A stretch of DNA of 27,066 bases, taken from IMG/VR virus record IMGVR_UViG_3300031539_000262, positions 1-27,066 of that record; one strand, 5' to 3'. The number at the start of each line of letters is the position of its first letter. The first letter of the stretch is position 1. A program made the position numbers and the translations under genes. Shown piece by piece: positions 14,388-21,281 of this stretch. This DNA comes from a virus. Below the pieces are notes generated by a model that saw nothing but the letters and a program-made list of their open reading frames with translations, was not told the DNA's origin and ran no database searches.

Positions 14388-14840
14388 TTATGCCGATTCG
14401 GCGTACATCGACTTGCCCTGAGTCTCGCACTTTGATAGAAACGCCTGGTGAAGGGCCGGCTTCATGCGGGCCAGTTTCTTCATCGCCGCGGTAACCGGGA
14501 TATTCTTCGTCTCGGCCAGTTCCCGCGCCTCGGCCAGGAAATCGCCGCTTCCTGCATCGTCCGTATCGCCGGTGACGATCGGGTCGGTGCCTTCGACCCG
14601 CTCAGTCGCCGCGGGGGCTTTTGCCGCCTGCGTTTTGAGCTTCTCGCGAAGGACATCGCAGTACTCAGCCTTGGCCTCGTCTACCGATTGACCTTTGACG
14701 AACTGATCCATCGCAAACTCCGGATCATCTTTGAATTCGTTCCCAAGCGCAAGCATCCTTCCTCTCTCGAGCTTTGTATTCGTCTCGACAAGCATATCAA
14801 TGTCGACCTGCTCTGCTTTTATTTCCTCTTCTGTTTTCAT
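14388..14840 (-). CDS. Nested in-frame scaffold protein (Nu3-like)
   Basis: Within the protease gene, ATG 14840 is preceded by AAAGGAGA with eight bases between, one of the best ribosome binding sites in the window, although it is inside another gene. Starting there gives 150 residues (MKTEEEIKAEQVDIDMLVETNTK...), charged and predicted mainly helical, with an Ala/Pro/Thr-rich low-complexity break (KTQAAKAPAATERVEGTD). Lambda makes its scaffold Nu3 in the same way from inside gene C. The full-length protease should carry the same C-terminus and so enter the prohead with the scaffold. Confidence 0.75.
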   Translation of the reverse strand: MKTEEEIKAEQVDIDMLVETNTKLERGRMLALGNEFKDDPEFAMDQFVKGQSVDEAKAEYCDVLREKLKTQAAKAPAATERVEGTDPIVTGDTDDAGSGDFLAEARELAETKNIPVTAAMKKLARMKPALHQAFLSKCETQGKSMYAESA

Positions 14841-15665
14841 AACGGTTTCTCCTTTAATGTCACTTTGACTTGTTTGGTTGGTTTGAACTGTCACTATATC
14901 GATAAGACCCAGTTCGCGGGCCTTAGCCGCTATCCATAACTGACCGGTCGCCAGTTCGCTTATCTTTTCGGTATCGGCCCCGCGGCCCCGGGCCACCGCA
15001 TTGATAAAATTGCCTGCAATCGAATCGATGTTTTCCTGGACCGCGGCGATTTGATTTTCCGTCACGCCATCGATCCCCATCCCCTTATGCTCGCCCGAAC
15101 GAATGACGATTACCTTGATTCCGATCTTCTCTTCGAGTTTCGTCCAGTCGGCGTAAACGGTATAGACCCCGATCGACCCGATCTCTGTATTTAGCTCATC
15201 GGTATCGATTGTTTCGGCCTGGCTCGCGAGCCAGTATGCGGCACTGGCGCCGAGACTGTTGATCGTCGCGGTCAGCGGCTTTTCCTGGCGGGCCTGGTAG
15301 ATTAGATCTGCCGTTTTCTCCAGATCGTCGATTATCCCGCCCGGTGAATCGATGACAAGATGAATGCCCGTCACGGCCTTACTGGCTAAGGCCGCCGATA
15401 CCTGCTCGCGAATCTCATCGTACCCGGTCGCATTCAGTCCCCACAGTCGCAGCCAGCCCGGTACGCTCTTGAGCAATACCCCGCTGATATTTATTACCGC
15501 CCGCCCATTATCGATACGCAGCTCTTTAGGCTGCCTGGCTATCGCAATAGTAGATAATATCCCGCTGCCGTCTATCATCGCCATCTGCTCTGCCAGGACT
15601 TTTAGCGCCCGAGGCTCCATCGCCCAGGGCCGGGATTTCAACGCAGTCACCAGCTCGTTACTCAT
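14388..15665 (-). CDS. Capsid maturation protease (S49, SppA-like, gpC-like) with C-terminal scaffold
   Basis: The protein has 425 residues. The peptidase region holds VIDSPGG (105-110), the nucleophile Ser141 in LGASAAYW, GSIGV (163-167) and Lys194 in GEHKG. Ser and Lys are 53 apart, as in Bacillus SppA (Ser147/Lys199), so a Ser-Lys dyad is likely. After about residue 275 the chain becomes charged and helical, ending in a scaffold-like region. The gene starts inside the portal end (8-bp overlap) after AAGGAG. In lambda, gpC digests the scaffold and itself in the prohead. The nested start is listed separately. Confidence 0.9.
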   Translation of the reverse strand: MSNELVTALKSRPWAMEPRALKVLAEQMAMIDGSGILSTIAIARQPKELRIDNGRAVINISGVLLKSVPGWLRLWGLNATGYDEIREQVSAALASKAVTGIHLVIDSPGGIIDDLEKTADLIYQARQEKPLTATINSLGASAAYWLASQAETIDTDELNTEIGSIGVYTVYADWTKLEEKIGIKVIVIRSGEHKGMGIDGVTENQIAAVQENIDSIAGNFINAVARGRGADTEKISELATGQLWIAAKARELGLIDIVTVQTNQTSQSDIKGETVMKTEEEIKAEQVDIDMLVETNTKLERGRMLALGNEFKDDPEFAMDQFVKGQSVDEAKAEYCDVLREKLKTQAAKAPAATERVEGTDPIVTGDTDDAGSGDFLAEARELAETKNIPVTAAMKKLARMKPALHQAFLSKCETQGKSMYAESA

Positions 15666-17166
15666 CGTCTTGCTCCTTCTTGTCCTCTTTTTCCTCTGTG
15701 TCCTCTGTGGCTTGCATATCCTTCGCGGTTTCCTTGACCTTCGGCGGCTCTAAGCCGGCGAAGATCTGCCACGGTACTTTTACCTCGGTATCGGCCTCGA
15801 TCTTTTTCGACCTTTCGATCGCATCGCGGACCTCTACTTCCCGCTGGTCGATCACCTCATCGCGATCGGTTTTCAAGCTCTTGCAGACCTGGCGGTGAGT
15901 GACGAAGCCGCGATCGACCTTAAGGGCCTGGGCCTGGCCCTCTTTTGTCGGATCTATCCACGGGAAAGTCGGTGTGATCCAGCTCGCCTCGATCTTCGCG
16001 TTTTTCGATACCAGCCCCGCCGCCTGCCAGGCGGCTAATCGCCATACGAAGAGCGGGGCAAAAAAGAAATCGATCAGCTTCTTCTGCCAGCCGACAAAGT
16101 TCTCGTAAGCCTGCTCGAGTACCGCCCGTGATTGCGAGTAATTGCTCTTCGTCCAGTCCAATAGCGCCAGCTCTAAGGGACATCCGATCGGCAGGCCCAA
16201 TAACCGAAGGAACATGCGAACCGATTCGGAGAAATTCTTGCCGGGAATGTTCCGCTCGATACCGGTGATCTTCTCGCCCGGCTGGGCGTGGAACAGAAGG
16301 GCGTAACCTAATTCGGTCATCCTTGTCGCCAGGTCACCTTCGGTATCGGCGGTCGTCTTGTTCGGGTCGGCCTTCGATTCGGTAAATCCTACCAGCGGTC
16401 CGCCCTCTCTTTCTATCGAAACAGCCAGTCTCGATAATAGCTGCCACGCGATCGCCTCGGAATCGCAGATATCGTTTACCCGGTGCAGCATGGCAAACGA
16501 TGCCTGGCACGCGGGTACGCCGCGCACGGCCGAGGGCCGCTCGGGATTTGTCAGGAAAAGGACTTCGGACGCCATGACGCCCTTCCCGTTCCTCTTATCG
16601 ATCCCGCTCGCCTTCCACGGGCACAAATGGAACATTACAGGAGCGCCGTACCTGTTTTTCTTTATCCCGTTGTGATATGACTTGTCACCATCTATCTGCT
16701 CGGCCTCGAACAATTGGATGAGCGATTTGTTCGTCTTGAGCGCCAGGGTATCGCCGGCGACAAAAAGCTCCCTGACGATCATCTTCGAGACCTCAGCGCC
16801 CGACAGCAGATTGCGGACCTCCGGTTTTTTGAACCAGTCCTTCCACAGCTTCTCGACCTTTGTCACCGCCGCCTTCGGCCCGGTCGCCTGCAGCTCGAAC
16901 CCGTTGCCGGCGATATAAGAGCACATCCTTTCGATCATGCCCTTATAGATCGCGTTATTGCGCATAAAATCCCGCGACTGGGCTATCAGCCTGACCCTGT
17001 CACGCTCATCGTGCGCCGAACCGGGATAGGAATGATAGCCGCGGCCCTCCGATGCCGCGATCCTGGCCGAGCGGTACCCGAGCGCACCGTAGACGCCTCG
17101 AAAGCCGTCGATCTTGATCGTCCGCTCGGAAGATGCCGATCTTTTAGGCGTTCGGACCTCGCTCAT
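15658..17166 (-). CDS. Portal protein, lambda gpB family
   Basis: ATG 17166 (502 residues, MSEVRTPKRSASS...) is chosen because GGGAGGA stands seven bases before it and it overlaps the W-like stop by ATGA; an open extension upstream lies inside the W-like gene. The length matches lambda gpB (533). Family features are the RDFMRNNAIYKGMIERMCSYIAGNGFE start of the clip/wing region, the long alternating centre and LLDWTKSNYSQSRAVLEQAYENF, which matches the NYS-x-x-R motif of Phage_portal_2. The last 45 residues are Lys/Glu/Asp-rich. It forms the twelve-subunit ring through which TerL packs DNA. Confidence 0.92.
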   Translation of the reverse strand: MSEVRTPKRSASSERTIKIDGFRGVYGALGYRSARIAASEGRGYHSYPGSAHDERDRVRLIAQSRDFMRNNAIYKGMIERMCSYIAGNGFELQATGPKAAVTKVEKLWKDWFKKPEVRNLLSGAEVSKMIVRELFVAGDTLALKTNKSLIQLFEAEQIDGDKSYHNGIKKNRYGAPVMFHLCPWKASGIDKRNGKGVMASEVLFLTNPERPSAVRGVPACQASFAMLHRVNDICDSEAIAWQLLSRLAVSIEREGGPLVGFTESKADPNKTTADTEGDLATRMTELGYALLFHAQPGEKITGIERNIPGKNFSESVRMFLRLLGLPIGCPLELALLDWTKSNYSQSRAVLEQAYENFVGWQKKLIDFFFAPLFVWRLAAWQAAGLVSKNAKIEASWITPTFPWIDPTKEGQAQALKVDRGFVTHRQVCKSLKTDRDEVIDQREVEVRDAIERSKKIEADTEVKVPWQIFAGLEPPKVKETAKDMQATEDTEEKEDKKEQDDE

Positions 17167-17432
17167 GTCCGCATCCTCCCGCGCACGAAGCTGGCCCGAT
17201 TGACATTCGATGAGAAGCTGCCGACGAACTTTTCGAGCTTGCCCTGCTCGGCCGCCAGCAGTTCGAAGCCGATATTCCGATCGTTTGTAGCGATGATCTT
17301 CGGCCGATTGACAAGGATCCAACGAATGGCCGCAAGCGCTGCGGTGGCCTTGGTAATATTACCGTCCCAGGAAAGGTTGTCGTTATACTGAGCCAGCGCA
17401 TCATCGAGAGTCGAAGTCGAATCGAGTGACAT
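17163..17432 (-). CDS. Small head protein in gpW position
   Basis: ATG 17432 gives 89 residues (MSLDSTSTLDDALAQYNDN...); a TTG two codons earlier would add only MI. It lies between the packaging genes and portal, where lambda has W, and is of similar size (lambda gpW 68). The sequence is predicted as helix-helix with short strands (LDDALAQYNDNLSWDG, KATAALAAIRWIL) and ends basic (SNVNRASFVRGRMRT). I do not see clear gpW motifs, so head-tail joining is inferred by position only. It starts directly downstream of a terminator, so it may be first in the head transcription unit or expressed by readthrough. Confidence 0.6.
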   Translation of the reverse strand: MSLDSTSTLDDALAQYNDNLSWDGNITKATAALAAIRWILVNRPKIIATNDRNIGFELLAAEQGKLEKFVGSFSSNVNRASFVRGRMRT

Positions 17433-17502
17433 AATCAATTTCCAATTTACGATTGACTGTTGATTAATCCCCGCTCAAACGCCGCGGGGGCTTGACAGCG
17501 GG

Positions 17503-17548
17503 CAAATAAAAAACGGCAAGAAGGTGAGTTGGCACCAACTTGCCGTTT
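17503..17548 (-). terminator. Rho-independent terminator
   Basis: On the minus strand a ten-pair stem, AAACGGCAAG paired with CTTGCCGTTT, with an inner GTTGG/CCAAC pairing, is followed at once by TTTTTTATTTG. This is a classical terminator for transcripts coming from the packaging genes. Confidence 0.85.
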
Positions 17549-17567
17549 AATATTCTTTAGAACAGAA

Positions 17568-17585
17568 AACCGCCCGTCGGCGATT
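17568..17585 (-). terminator. Weak hairpin with T-rich tail
   Basis: Minus strand AATCGCC-GACG-GGCGGTT can pair over seven positions with one wobble and is followed by TTCTGTTCT. It may be a helper to the stronger terminator 20 bases downstream or part of a small RNA. Confidence 0.4.
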
Positions 17586-17727
17586 TACTGTTTGCCCTTT
17601 ATACGGTTGTTACTTCATTTTTCCGTCCTCTGAAATATCAAATTCCAAATTCCTTTATGTATCTATTCGACTACCTGCACTCGATATGAACAACACAAAA
17701 AGACGTAATTTCGCCCCCCGGATGAAG

Positions 17728-17751
17728 ATTCTTTACAATGTTGTAAAGAAT
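17728..17751. promoter_or_regulatory. Perfect 24-bp palindrome, candidate operator
   Basis: Arms ATTCTTTACAA and TTGTAAAGAAT are exact inverted copies separated by TG. It lies in the 364-bp gap, is AT-rich and has no T-run of terminator type, so a dimeric repressor or activator site is more likely than a terminator. The regulator is not known. Confidence 0.65.
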
Positions 17752-17802
17752 TTTAATTTTAGACAGGATTTACATGATTATCCTGTTATCCTGTCGAAAA
17801 AA

Positions 17803-18189
17803 TCAATGCCATCCATCCCCTTCGACCTCGGCGTTCGGCATTTCCTTCGCCGCGAAATCGTTGGCGATATGACGCAGGCTCGGCAGTACATCGTTCGCCA
17901 TGAAATGCTGTCTTTGCCAGAAGTGCTGCAGATCGTTCGGATCGTCCGGCTTGTATTTCTTCTGAAAACTCAGCGTAATAAAGAACCGGTCAGTCTCCAG
18001 AGCCTCAATCAGCTTGTCCCGCAGCCCCGGCTGATTCGACAGCATCGCTGTTATTCTTTCATCCTGCGTCGCCGGCCGAATCCTCGGCATCAGAAACGGC
18101 AGATTGTTCGTTTTGGCCGGTGTTATCGATTCCGGCTTCACTGTTTCCGGCTTCGTTGATCCTGACTTCGTTTTTTGTGTTTTCGACAT
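17803..18189 (-). CDS. Hypothetical protein in packaging region
   Basis: The protein has 128 residues. The first 35 are Lys/Thr/Pro/Ser-rich (SKTQKTKSGSTKPETVKPES) and probably flexible; the rest (about 45-120) looks folded and helical (ERITAMLSNQPGLRDKLIEALETDRFFITLSFQ, LQHFWQRQHFMANDVLPSLRHIANDF in parts). The GAAAGGAG Shine-Dalgarno is seven bases before ATG 18189, strong evidence for this start. Its first 131 bp overlap the end of the zinc-ribbon gene in another frame. I do not recognise a family. It is the last gene before the terminator. Confidence 0.75.
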   Translation of the reverse strand: MSKTQKTKSGSTKPETVKPESITPAKTNNLPFLMPRIRPATQDERITAMLSNQPGLRDKLIEALETDRFFITLSFQKKYKPDDPNDLQHFWQRQHFMANDVLPSLRHIANDFAAKEMPNAEVEGDGWH

Positions 18190-18370
18190 CGTTTTTCTCC
18201 TTTCGTTTTTTCACTTTCGTTCCGATTACAGTATACCGATTCCGGCAAATCGGGGCCAGGCACTTTCTATACTGGATATTGCCCTGCGTCGATACCGCCC
18301 GCGTCTGGGTCCCCCGGCATCGAGGGCACACGCTGACTGTCGGGAATGAATAATGTTTTTTTGAAGCCAT
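18059..18370 (-). CDS. Small zinc-ribbon protein
   Basis: The protein has 103 residues. Cys15 and Cys18 (CPRC), and Cys37 and Cys42 (CLAPIC) make a C-x2-C ... C-x4-C zinc ribbon, with the QYRKC pattern seen in small nucleic-acid-binding or transcription-factor zinc proteins. After residue 50 the chain is Lys-, then Asn/Glu/Ala-rich and probably disordered; this part is the one that overlaps the next gene by 131 bp. AAAGGAT before ATG 18370 supports the start. Its leader is the 79-bp double-hairpin repeat and an AT-rich word. A regulatory role for late genes is conceivable but not shown. Confidence 0.75.
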   Translation of the reverse strand: MASKKHYSFPTVSVCPRCRGTQTRAVSTQGNIQYRKCLAPICRNRYTVIGTKVKKRKEKNDVENTKNEVRINEAGNSEAGIDNTGQNEQSAVSDAEDSAGDAG

Positions 18371-18396
18371 TTTGAATCCTTTCTTTACATTGATTA

Positions 18397-18475
18397 TTTT
18401 CTATCATGTACCACATGGGGTACATGACCGTGAACCCAACGCGGTTCACGGTTGACTATTGTTTTTTCATCTGCG
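18397..18475. repeat. 79-bp double-hairpin repeat, copy B
   Basis: Second copy of the element at 9614-9692. The two hairpins are ATGTACC/GGTACAT and CCGTGAACC/GGTTCACGG, the latter perfect here. It lies between the TerL stop and the zinc-ribbon gene. Confidence 0.85.
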
Positions 18476-18496
18476 TTCATCTGCGTTCATCTGCGG
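18467..18496 (-). repeat. Three TTCATCTGCG copies
   Basis: Three perfect head-to-tail copies of a ten-base word overlap the end of repeat copy B and end exactly at the TerL stop codon. Confidence 0.85.
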
Positions 18497-20407
18497 TTAA
18501 TACTTCGTCCGAATCGGACGCGGCTTGACCGGCCGGCCGATCGGTATTACCTCCTGTTTCGGCTTCGAAGGATCGCCCAATGTCCACATGCCGGCGATAT
18601 CCGCAGCCGCGCGGGCGTAGTCATCGCAGTCCCAGTAGTGATTCAGCCGACAGGGCGTTTTGACGACCCAGCCGATCCACTTGATGCGGTCGCCGTGACG
18701 CTCGATGATCTTCTTTTCCGAAGTCAAATGCTCCAGGACAATGTACTCGGTGTCACTGTGAAGGTGCCCGTACCCGGCGCCCGGAACGGTCGCCTCGAAA
18801 TAAGCCCGGTGCAGGGCATCCTTGTACGCGGTGACATTCAGCCGGTAGAGCTTCAGTCGGCCCCCGGCCGTCTTTCCCACCGCCCAGGACTGCTTGGAAA
18901 GCTTGTCATCGCCGGCCACCGGGATAATCGGCGCGACCCCCGCGCAGCGGACGCAGAAGGCATCGACGGCATCGGCGTTGTACTGCCTGTCGATCGCCGA
19001 TAAGACTATCCGCTTGACCTTATCGGGATCCTCCATCAGCTCGAACCGCATCGCCAGGTACGGAATCAATTTTTCCAGATTCTCGACCCGCTCGGTCGGA
19101 CCCGTCTCTATCCTGGCCTCGAAGATCGACCAGAACTCGCCTAAATAGCCCCAGCCTAAGACCCGCAGATATACGTGATCTAACTGCACATCGAGACCCG
19201 CCGTCAGCATCTGGCAGCCGACAGGGACTTTTCCCTTCGGGTACCGGCCTATATGCTTTCTCAGGACCTCGATATCGGTAGTCGCCCGCTCCTCCTTCCA
19301 CGGCCGGGCGAGCTGTGAGTTCCAGAAGTCCTTCAAGAGCTGGATATTGCCGGCCTCCTTGGCCCGCTGGGCCCGAACGAACTCGACTGCCAGGCTGCTT
19401 ACCGTCTCGACCATCGGGTGCAGCATAACCGCGTGGATCCGGCAGCTCCGGTAGCTGGTCGGCTTTACCTTTCCGACCAAATGACCGGCATCATCCAGGC
19501 TGCAATCGCCCGGTACGAACTTGCCGCCGCTGACCGCCTGCCAGCGGTCCTCTTCCGACCATGCGGACCCGCACTTCGGGCATACGTACCGGGCCCGCCC
19601 GCCCCGGGCGTAAGCGCTCTCGGCGTACCACTGCTTATCGGCCTTCCGGTCGATTTTGACGTTCTCCCATTCGATCTGGTGCCATTTCCGGCAGTGCGGG
19701 CAACAGACCCACCACTGGCAGCAGTCGCCCCGAGACCACTCCTGATCGCTCATATCATCGGCCGTCACCGGTGTCGTCATGCCCAATAGTTTCGATCGGC
19801 CCTTGAACCACCGCTGCCTTTTGCGCATAAGCGATATCGGGTCGGCCTCAGCGCCCACGAACGGTGGATATTTGCCCGTCTCATCGGCGATGATATAACA
19901 GCACGGCTTATCCGCTAAGGCCTGCGGCGTAGTCGGCCAGCCGATGTACTGGATCATATTGTCGAATACCGTCTGCTTGCCGATATAGATATTCCGCACC
20001 CGGCCGCCCACATGGCGAAGCAGGTCCTCGTTGGCGGCGAACATCGGCCGGATCCTCGCCTCGACGCGGTTCTTTACATCATCCTTCGACGGCATGATCA
20101 AAAGCGTCGGGCCCGGGCAGCACTCGACTATATAACCGTTCGCCCCGGTCCCGAAAGTCGTCTTGCCCGACTGCGCGCAGGCGTAAATCCAGATCTCCCG
20201 CGTAGTCGTATCGCTGAACCACTCGGCTATCGGCAGAAAATAAGGTGTATATTCCCTCGACCACGGACCCTCGATCGCCGATGTCCCGCCGACCAGCATG
20301 TAATTACTCTCCATCCATTCGGTCAACGCCGGCCGGGCGCGGGGCCGCAATACATCGCGCTCTTCCGCCTGGATTGCCAATACTCGTATTTCGTTAATCG
20401 CTACCAT
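18497..20407 (-). CDS. Terminase large subunit, lambda gpA family
   Basis: The protein has 636 residues (lambda gpA 641). Walker A-like ACAQSGKT is at 76-83 and Walker B YIIADET at 171-177, giving the packaging ATPase. A CCPHC ... CPKC zinc pair follows in the middle, as in GpA proteins. AGLDVQLDHVYLRVLGWG and LSAIDRQYNADAVDAF fit the C-terminal nuclease that cuts concatemers. Residues 12-50 (AEERDVLRPRARPALTEW ... GGTSAIEGPWS) are repeated in a fragment 1 kb upstream (21263-21454), so this 5' end may be a replacement. No Shine-Dalgarno is seen; the leader is an ATTGATTATTG word array. Confidence 0.95.
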   Translation of the reverse strand: MVAINEIRVLAIQAEERDVLRPRARPALTEWMESNYMLVGGTSAIEGPWSREYTPYFLPIAEWFSDTTTREIWIYACAQSGKTTFGTGANGYIVECCPGPTLLIMPSKDDVKNRVEARIRPMFAANEDLLRHVGGRVRNIYIGKQTVFDNMIQYIGWPTTPQALADKPCCYIIADETGKYPPFVGAEADPISLMRKRQRWFKGRSKLLGMTTPVTADDMSDQEWSRGDCCQWWVCCPHCRKWHQIEWENVKIDRKADKQWYAESAYARGGRARYVCPKCGSAWSEEDRWQAVSGGKFVPGDCSLDDAGHLVGKVKPTSYRSCRIHAVMLHPMVETVSSLAVEFVRAQRAKEAGNIQLLKDFWNSQLARPWKEERATTDIEVLRKHIGRYPKGKVPVGCQMLTAGLDVQLDHVYLRVLGWGYLGEFWSIFEARIETGPTERVENLEKLIPYLAMRFELMEDPDKVKRIVLSAIDRQYNADAVDAFCVRCAGVAPIIPVAGDDKLSKQSWAVGKTAGGRLKLYRLNVTAYKDALHRAYFEATVPGAGYGHLHSDTEYIVLEHLTSEKKIIERHGDRIKWIGWVVKTPCRLNHYWDCDDYARAAADIAGMWTLGDPSKPKQEVIPIGRPVKPRPIRTKY

Positions 20408-20445
20408 CTTGTAATTGATTAATGATTATTGATTATTGCTTCTTT
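20408..20445 (-). repeat. ATTGATTATTGATTATT word array
   Basis: Spacer of short AT-rich words between the second zinc-protein stop and TerL. It marks the left edge of the suspected cassette; a related AT-rich array (21238-21281) marks the right edge. Confidence 0.65.
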
Positions 20446-20700
20446 TTATGCAGCTCCGTCAAAATCAATTTCTTCTCTTTTGTCCCCACGATGAATCCTC
20501 CACGTTTGCCGCCATCCTTTACGTAAAAGATGACCAAATAATTCTTCTGTACATTTTTCGCAAAACCAGTAAATCACGCCACGATTACCCTCGGTATCTA
20601 TTGCAGTCAAAATTTCTCCCTCATCAAACTTTCTGTCGCATTCGACGCACGGTTTCCATTCCCTTCCGGTTGCTATAATTCTCCTATGAATCTTCATCAT
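20446..20700 (-). CDS. Small zinc-binding protein in terL cassette
   Basis: The protein has 84 residues (MMKIHRRIIATGREWKPCVEC...). Cys18/Cys21 and Cys47/Cys50 form a CxxC-x25-CxxC zinc ribbon. The rest is charged and basic (RKGWRQTWRIHRGDKREEIDFDG). Its start lies 17 bp inside the upstream gene, in a GATGATGAAG context, so translation is coupled. I do not recognise the family. With the next gene it forms the two-gene insert between a TerL N-terminal fragment and complete TerL; a nucleic-acid-binding role is the simplest idea. No nuclease motif is visible to me. Confidence 0.7.
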   Translation of the reverse strand: MMKIHRRIIATGREWKPCVECDRKFDEGEILTAIDTEGNRGVIYWFCEKCTEELFGHLLRKGWRQTWRIHRGDKREEIDFDGAA

Positions 20701-21220
20701 CGAATCCTTTTCTCAAAAATGGTACTACTTCTTCTAAAAACATTTTTTCAGCATCTTCTAATTTTTGCTGCTGGCTCCGAGGGTCCTCGATCTGTTGCCT
20801 CAGAAAATGTTCTCTTCTCGCTTCTTCTTCTGGCTCTCTGGCAAGGTCCTCATCATTCATCGGATTCATCGAGCTTCTCTTGACTTTGTTTGGAAAAGGC
20901 AAATCCCATTTGTCGATAATTAGCCGCCAGTTAATCTCACTTGATTTGGCATCCGAAAATCCGCTTCTCAATATGACGGCGAACTGCTGCTGTAAATGTG
21001 GTAAAAGCAAACATTCGGGATTTCTCATTCCTGCCAATAGCATATTGACCGGATAAGTATTTCTGAGAAAATCATGGACAGCGCAGTTTATGCACAGCCC
21101 CTTCGGCACTTTGCTCCGCTTGAGTATTTTAGCTCGCGAACCGTGCAGGGGATCGACCTTGCACTTTGCCCCGCATCGCTCGCAATTACATCCCGTTTGG
21201 CTGCCGAACAATGTATCCAT
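20684..21220 (-). CDS. Cysteine-rich protein in terL cassette
   Basis: ATG 21220 gives 178 residues (MDTLFGSQTGCNCERCGAKC...). A GTG six codons earlier would translate the ribosome binding site itself (AAAGGCGGCGA), so I reject it. Cys11, 13, 16 and 20 together with Cys43 and Cys46 (GLCINCAVHDF) form one or two zinc sites. The middle is hydrophobic-helical (NMLLAGMRNPECLLLPHLQQQFAVIL) and the C-terminus is a charged coiled part (EEEARREHFLRQQIEDPRSQQQ). I do not recognise a homing endonuclease or other known family. It is the first gene of the suspected cassette. Confidence 0.75.
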   Translation of the reverse strand: MDTLFGSQTGCNCERCGAKCKVDPLHGSRAKILKRSKVPKGLCINCAVHDFLRNTYPVNMLLAGMRNPECLLLPHLQQQFAVILRSGFSDAKSSEINWRLIIDKWDLPFPNKVKRSSMNPMNDEDLAREPEEEARREHFLRQQIEDPRSQQQKLEDAEKMFLEEVVPFLRKGFDDEDS

Positions 21221-21237
21221 AATGTCGCCGCCTTTCA

Positions 21238-21281
21238 CTTTACATTGATTATTTTCTATTTATTATTTACTATTTTTTCGG
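21238..21281 (-). repeat. AT-rich word array at the truncation point
   Basis: It starts with a 22-base segment identical to 18383-18404 and goes on as TATTTATTATTTACTATT words. The TerL-like similarity of the upstream fragment ends exactly where this array begins. Confidence 0.75.

Larger units (their letters stand above)
17433..17802. other. Non-coding gap between packaging and head genes
   Basis: I find no credible gene on either strand; the frames are short and have no ribosome binding sites. In the direction of transcription it holds an ACAGGATTA word array (17764-17799), the perfect palindrome at 17728-17751, a weak hairpin (17568-17585), a strong terminator (17503-17548) and a CCCGCT/AGCGGG inverted repeat (17470-17502). 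A promoter for the head genes would be expected here, but I see no convincing -35/-10 pair. A small RNA ending at the terminator is possible. Confidence 0.6.

Noticed and set aside
17167-17322. N-terminal extension of the portal protein upstream of 17166
   Set aside because: It overlaps the W-like gene completely, while ATG 17166 has a strong Shine-Dalgarno and an ATGA junction.
17640-17700. Promoter for the head genes (TTGTTC ... TAGATA)
   Set aside because: Spacing is about 22 bases and both hexamers are poor; not better than chance in AT-rich DNA.
20012-20422. Plus-strand 136-codon frame opposite TerL
   Set aside because: Lies antisense to the conserved ATPase region of TerL; Arg/Pro-rich shadow composition.
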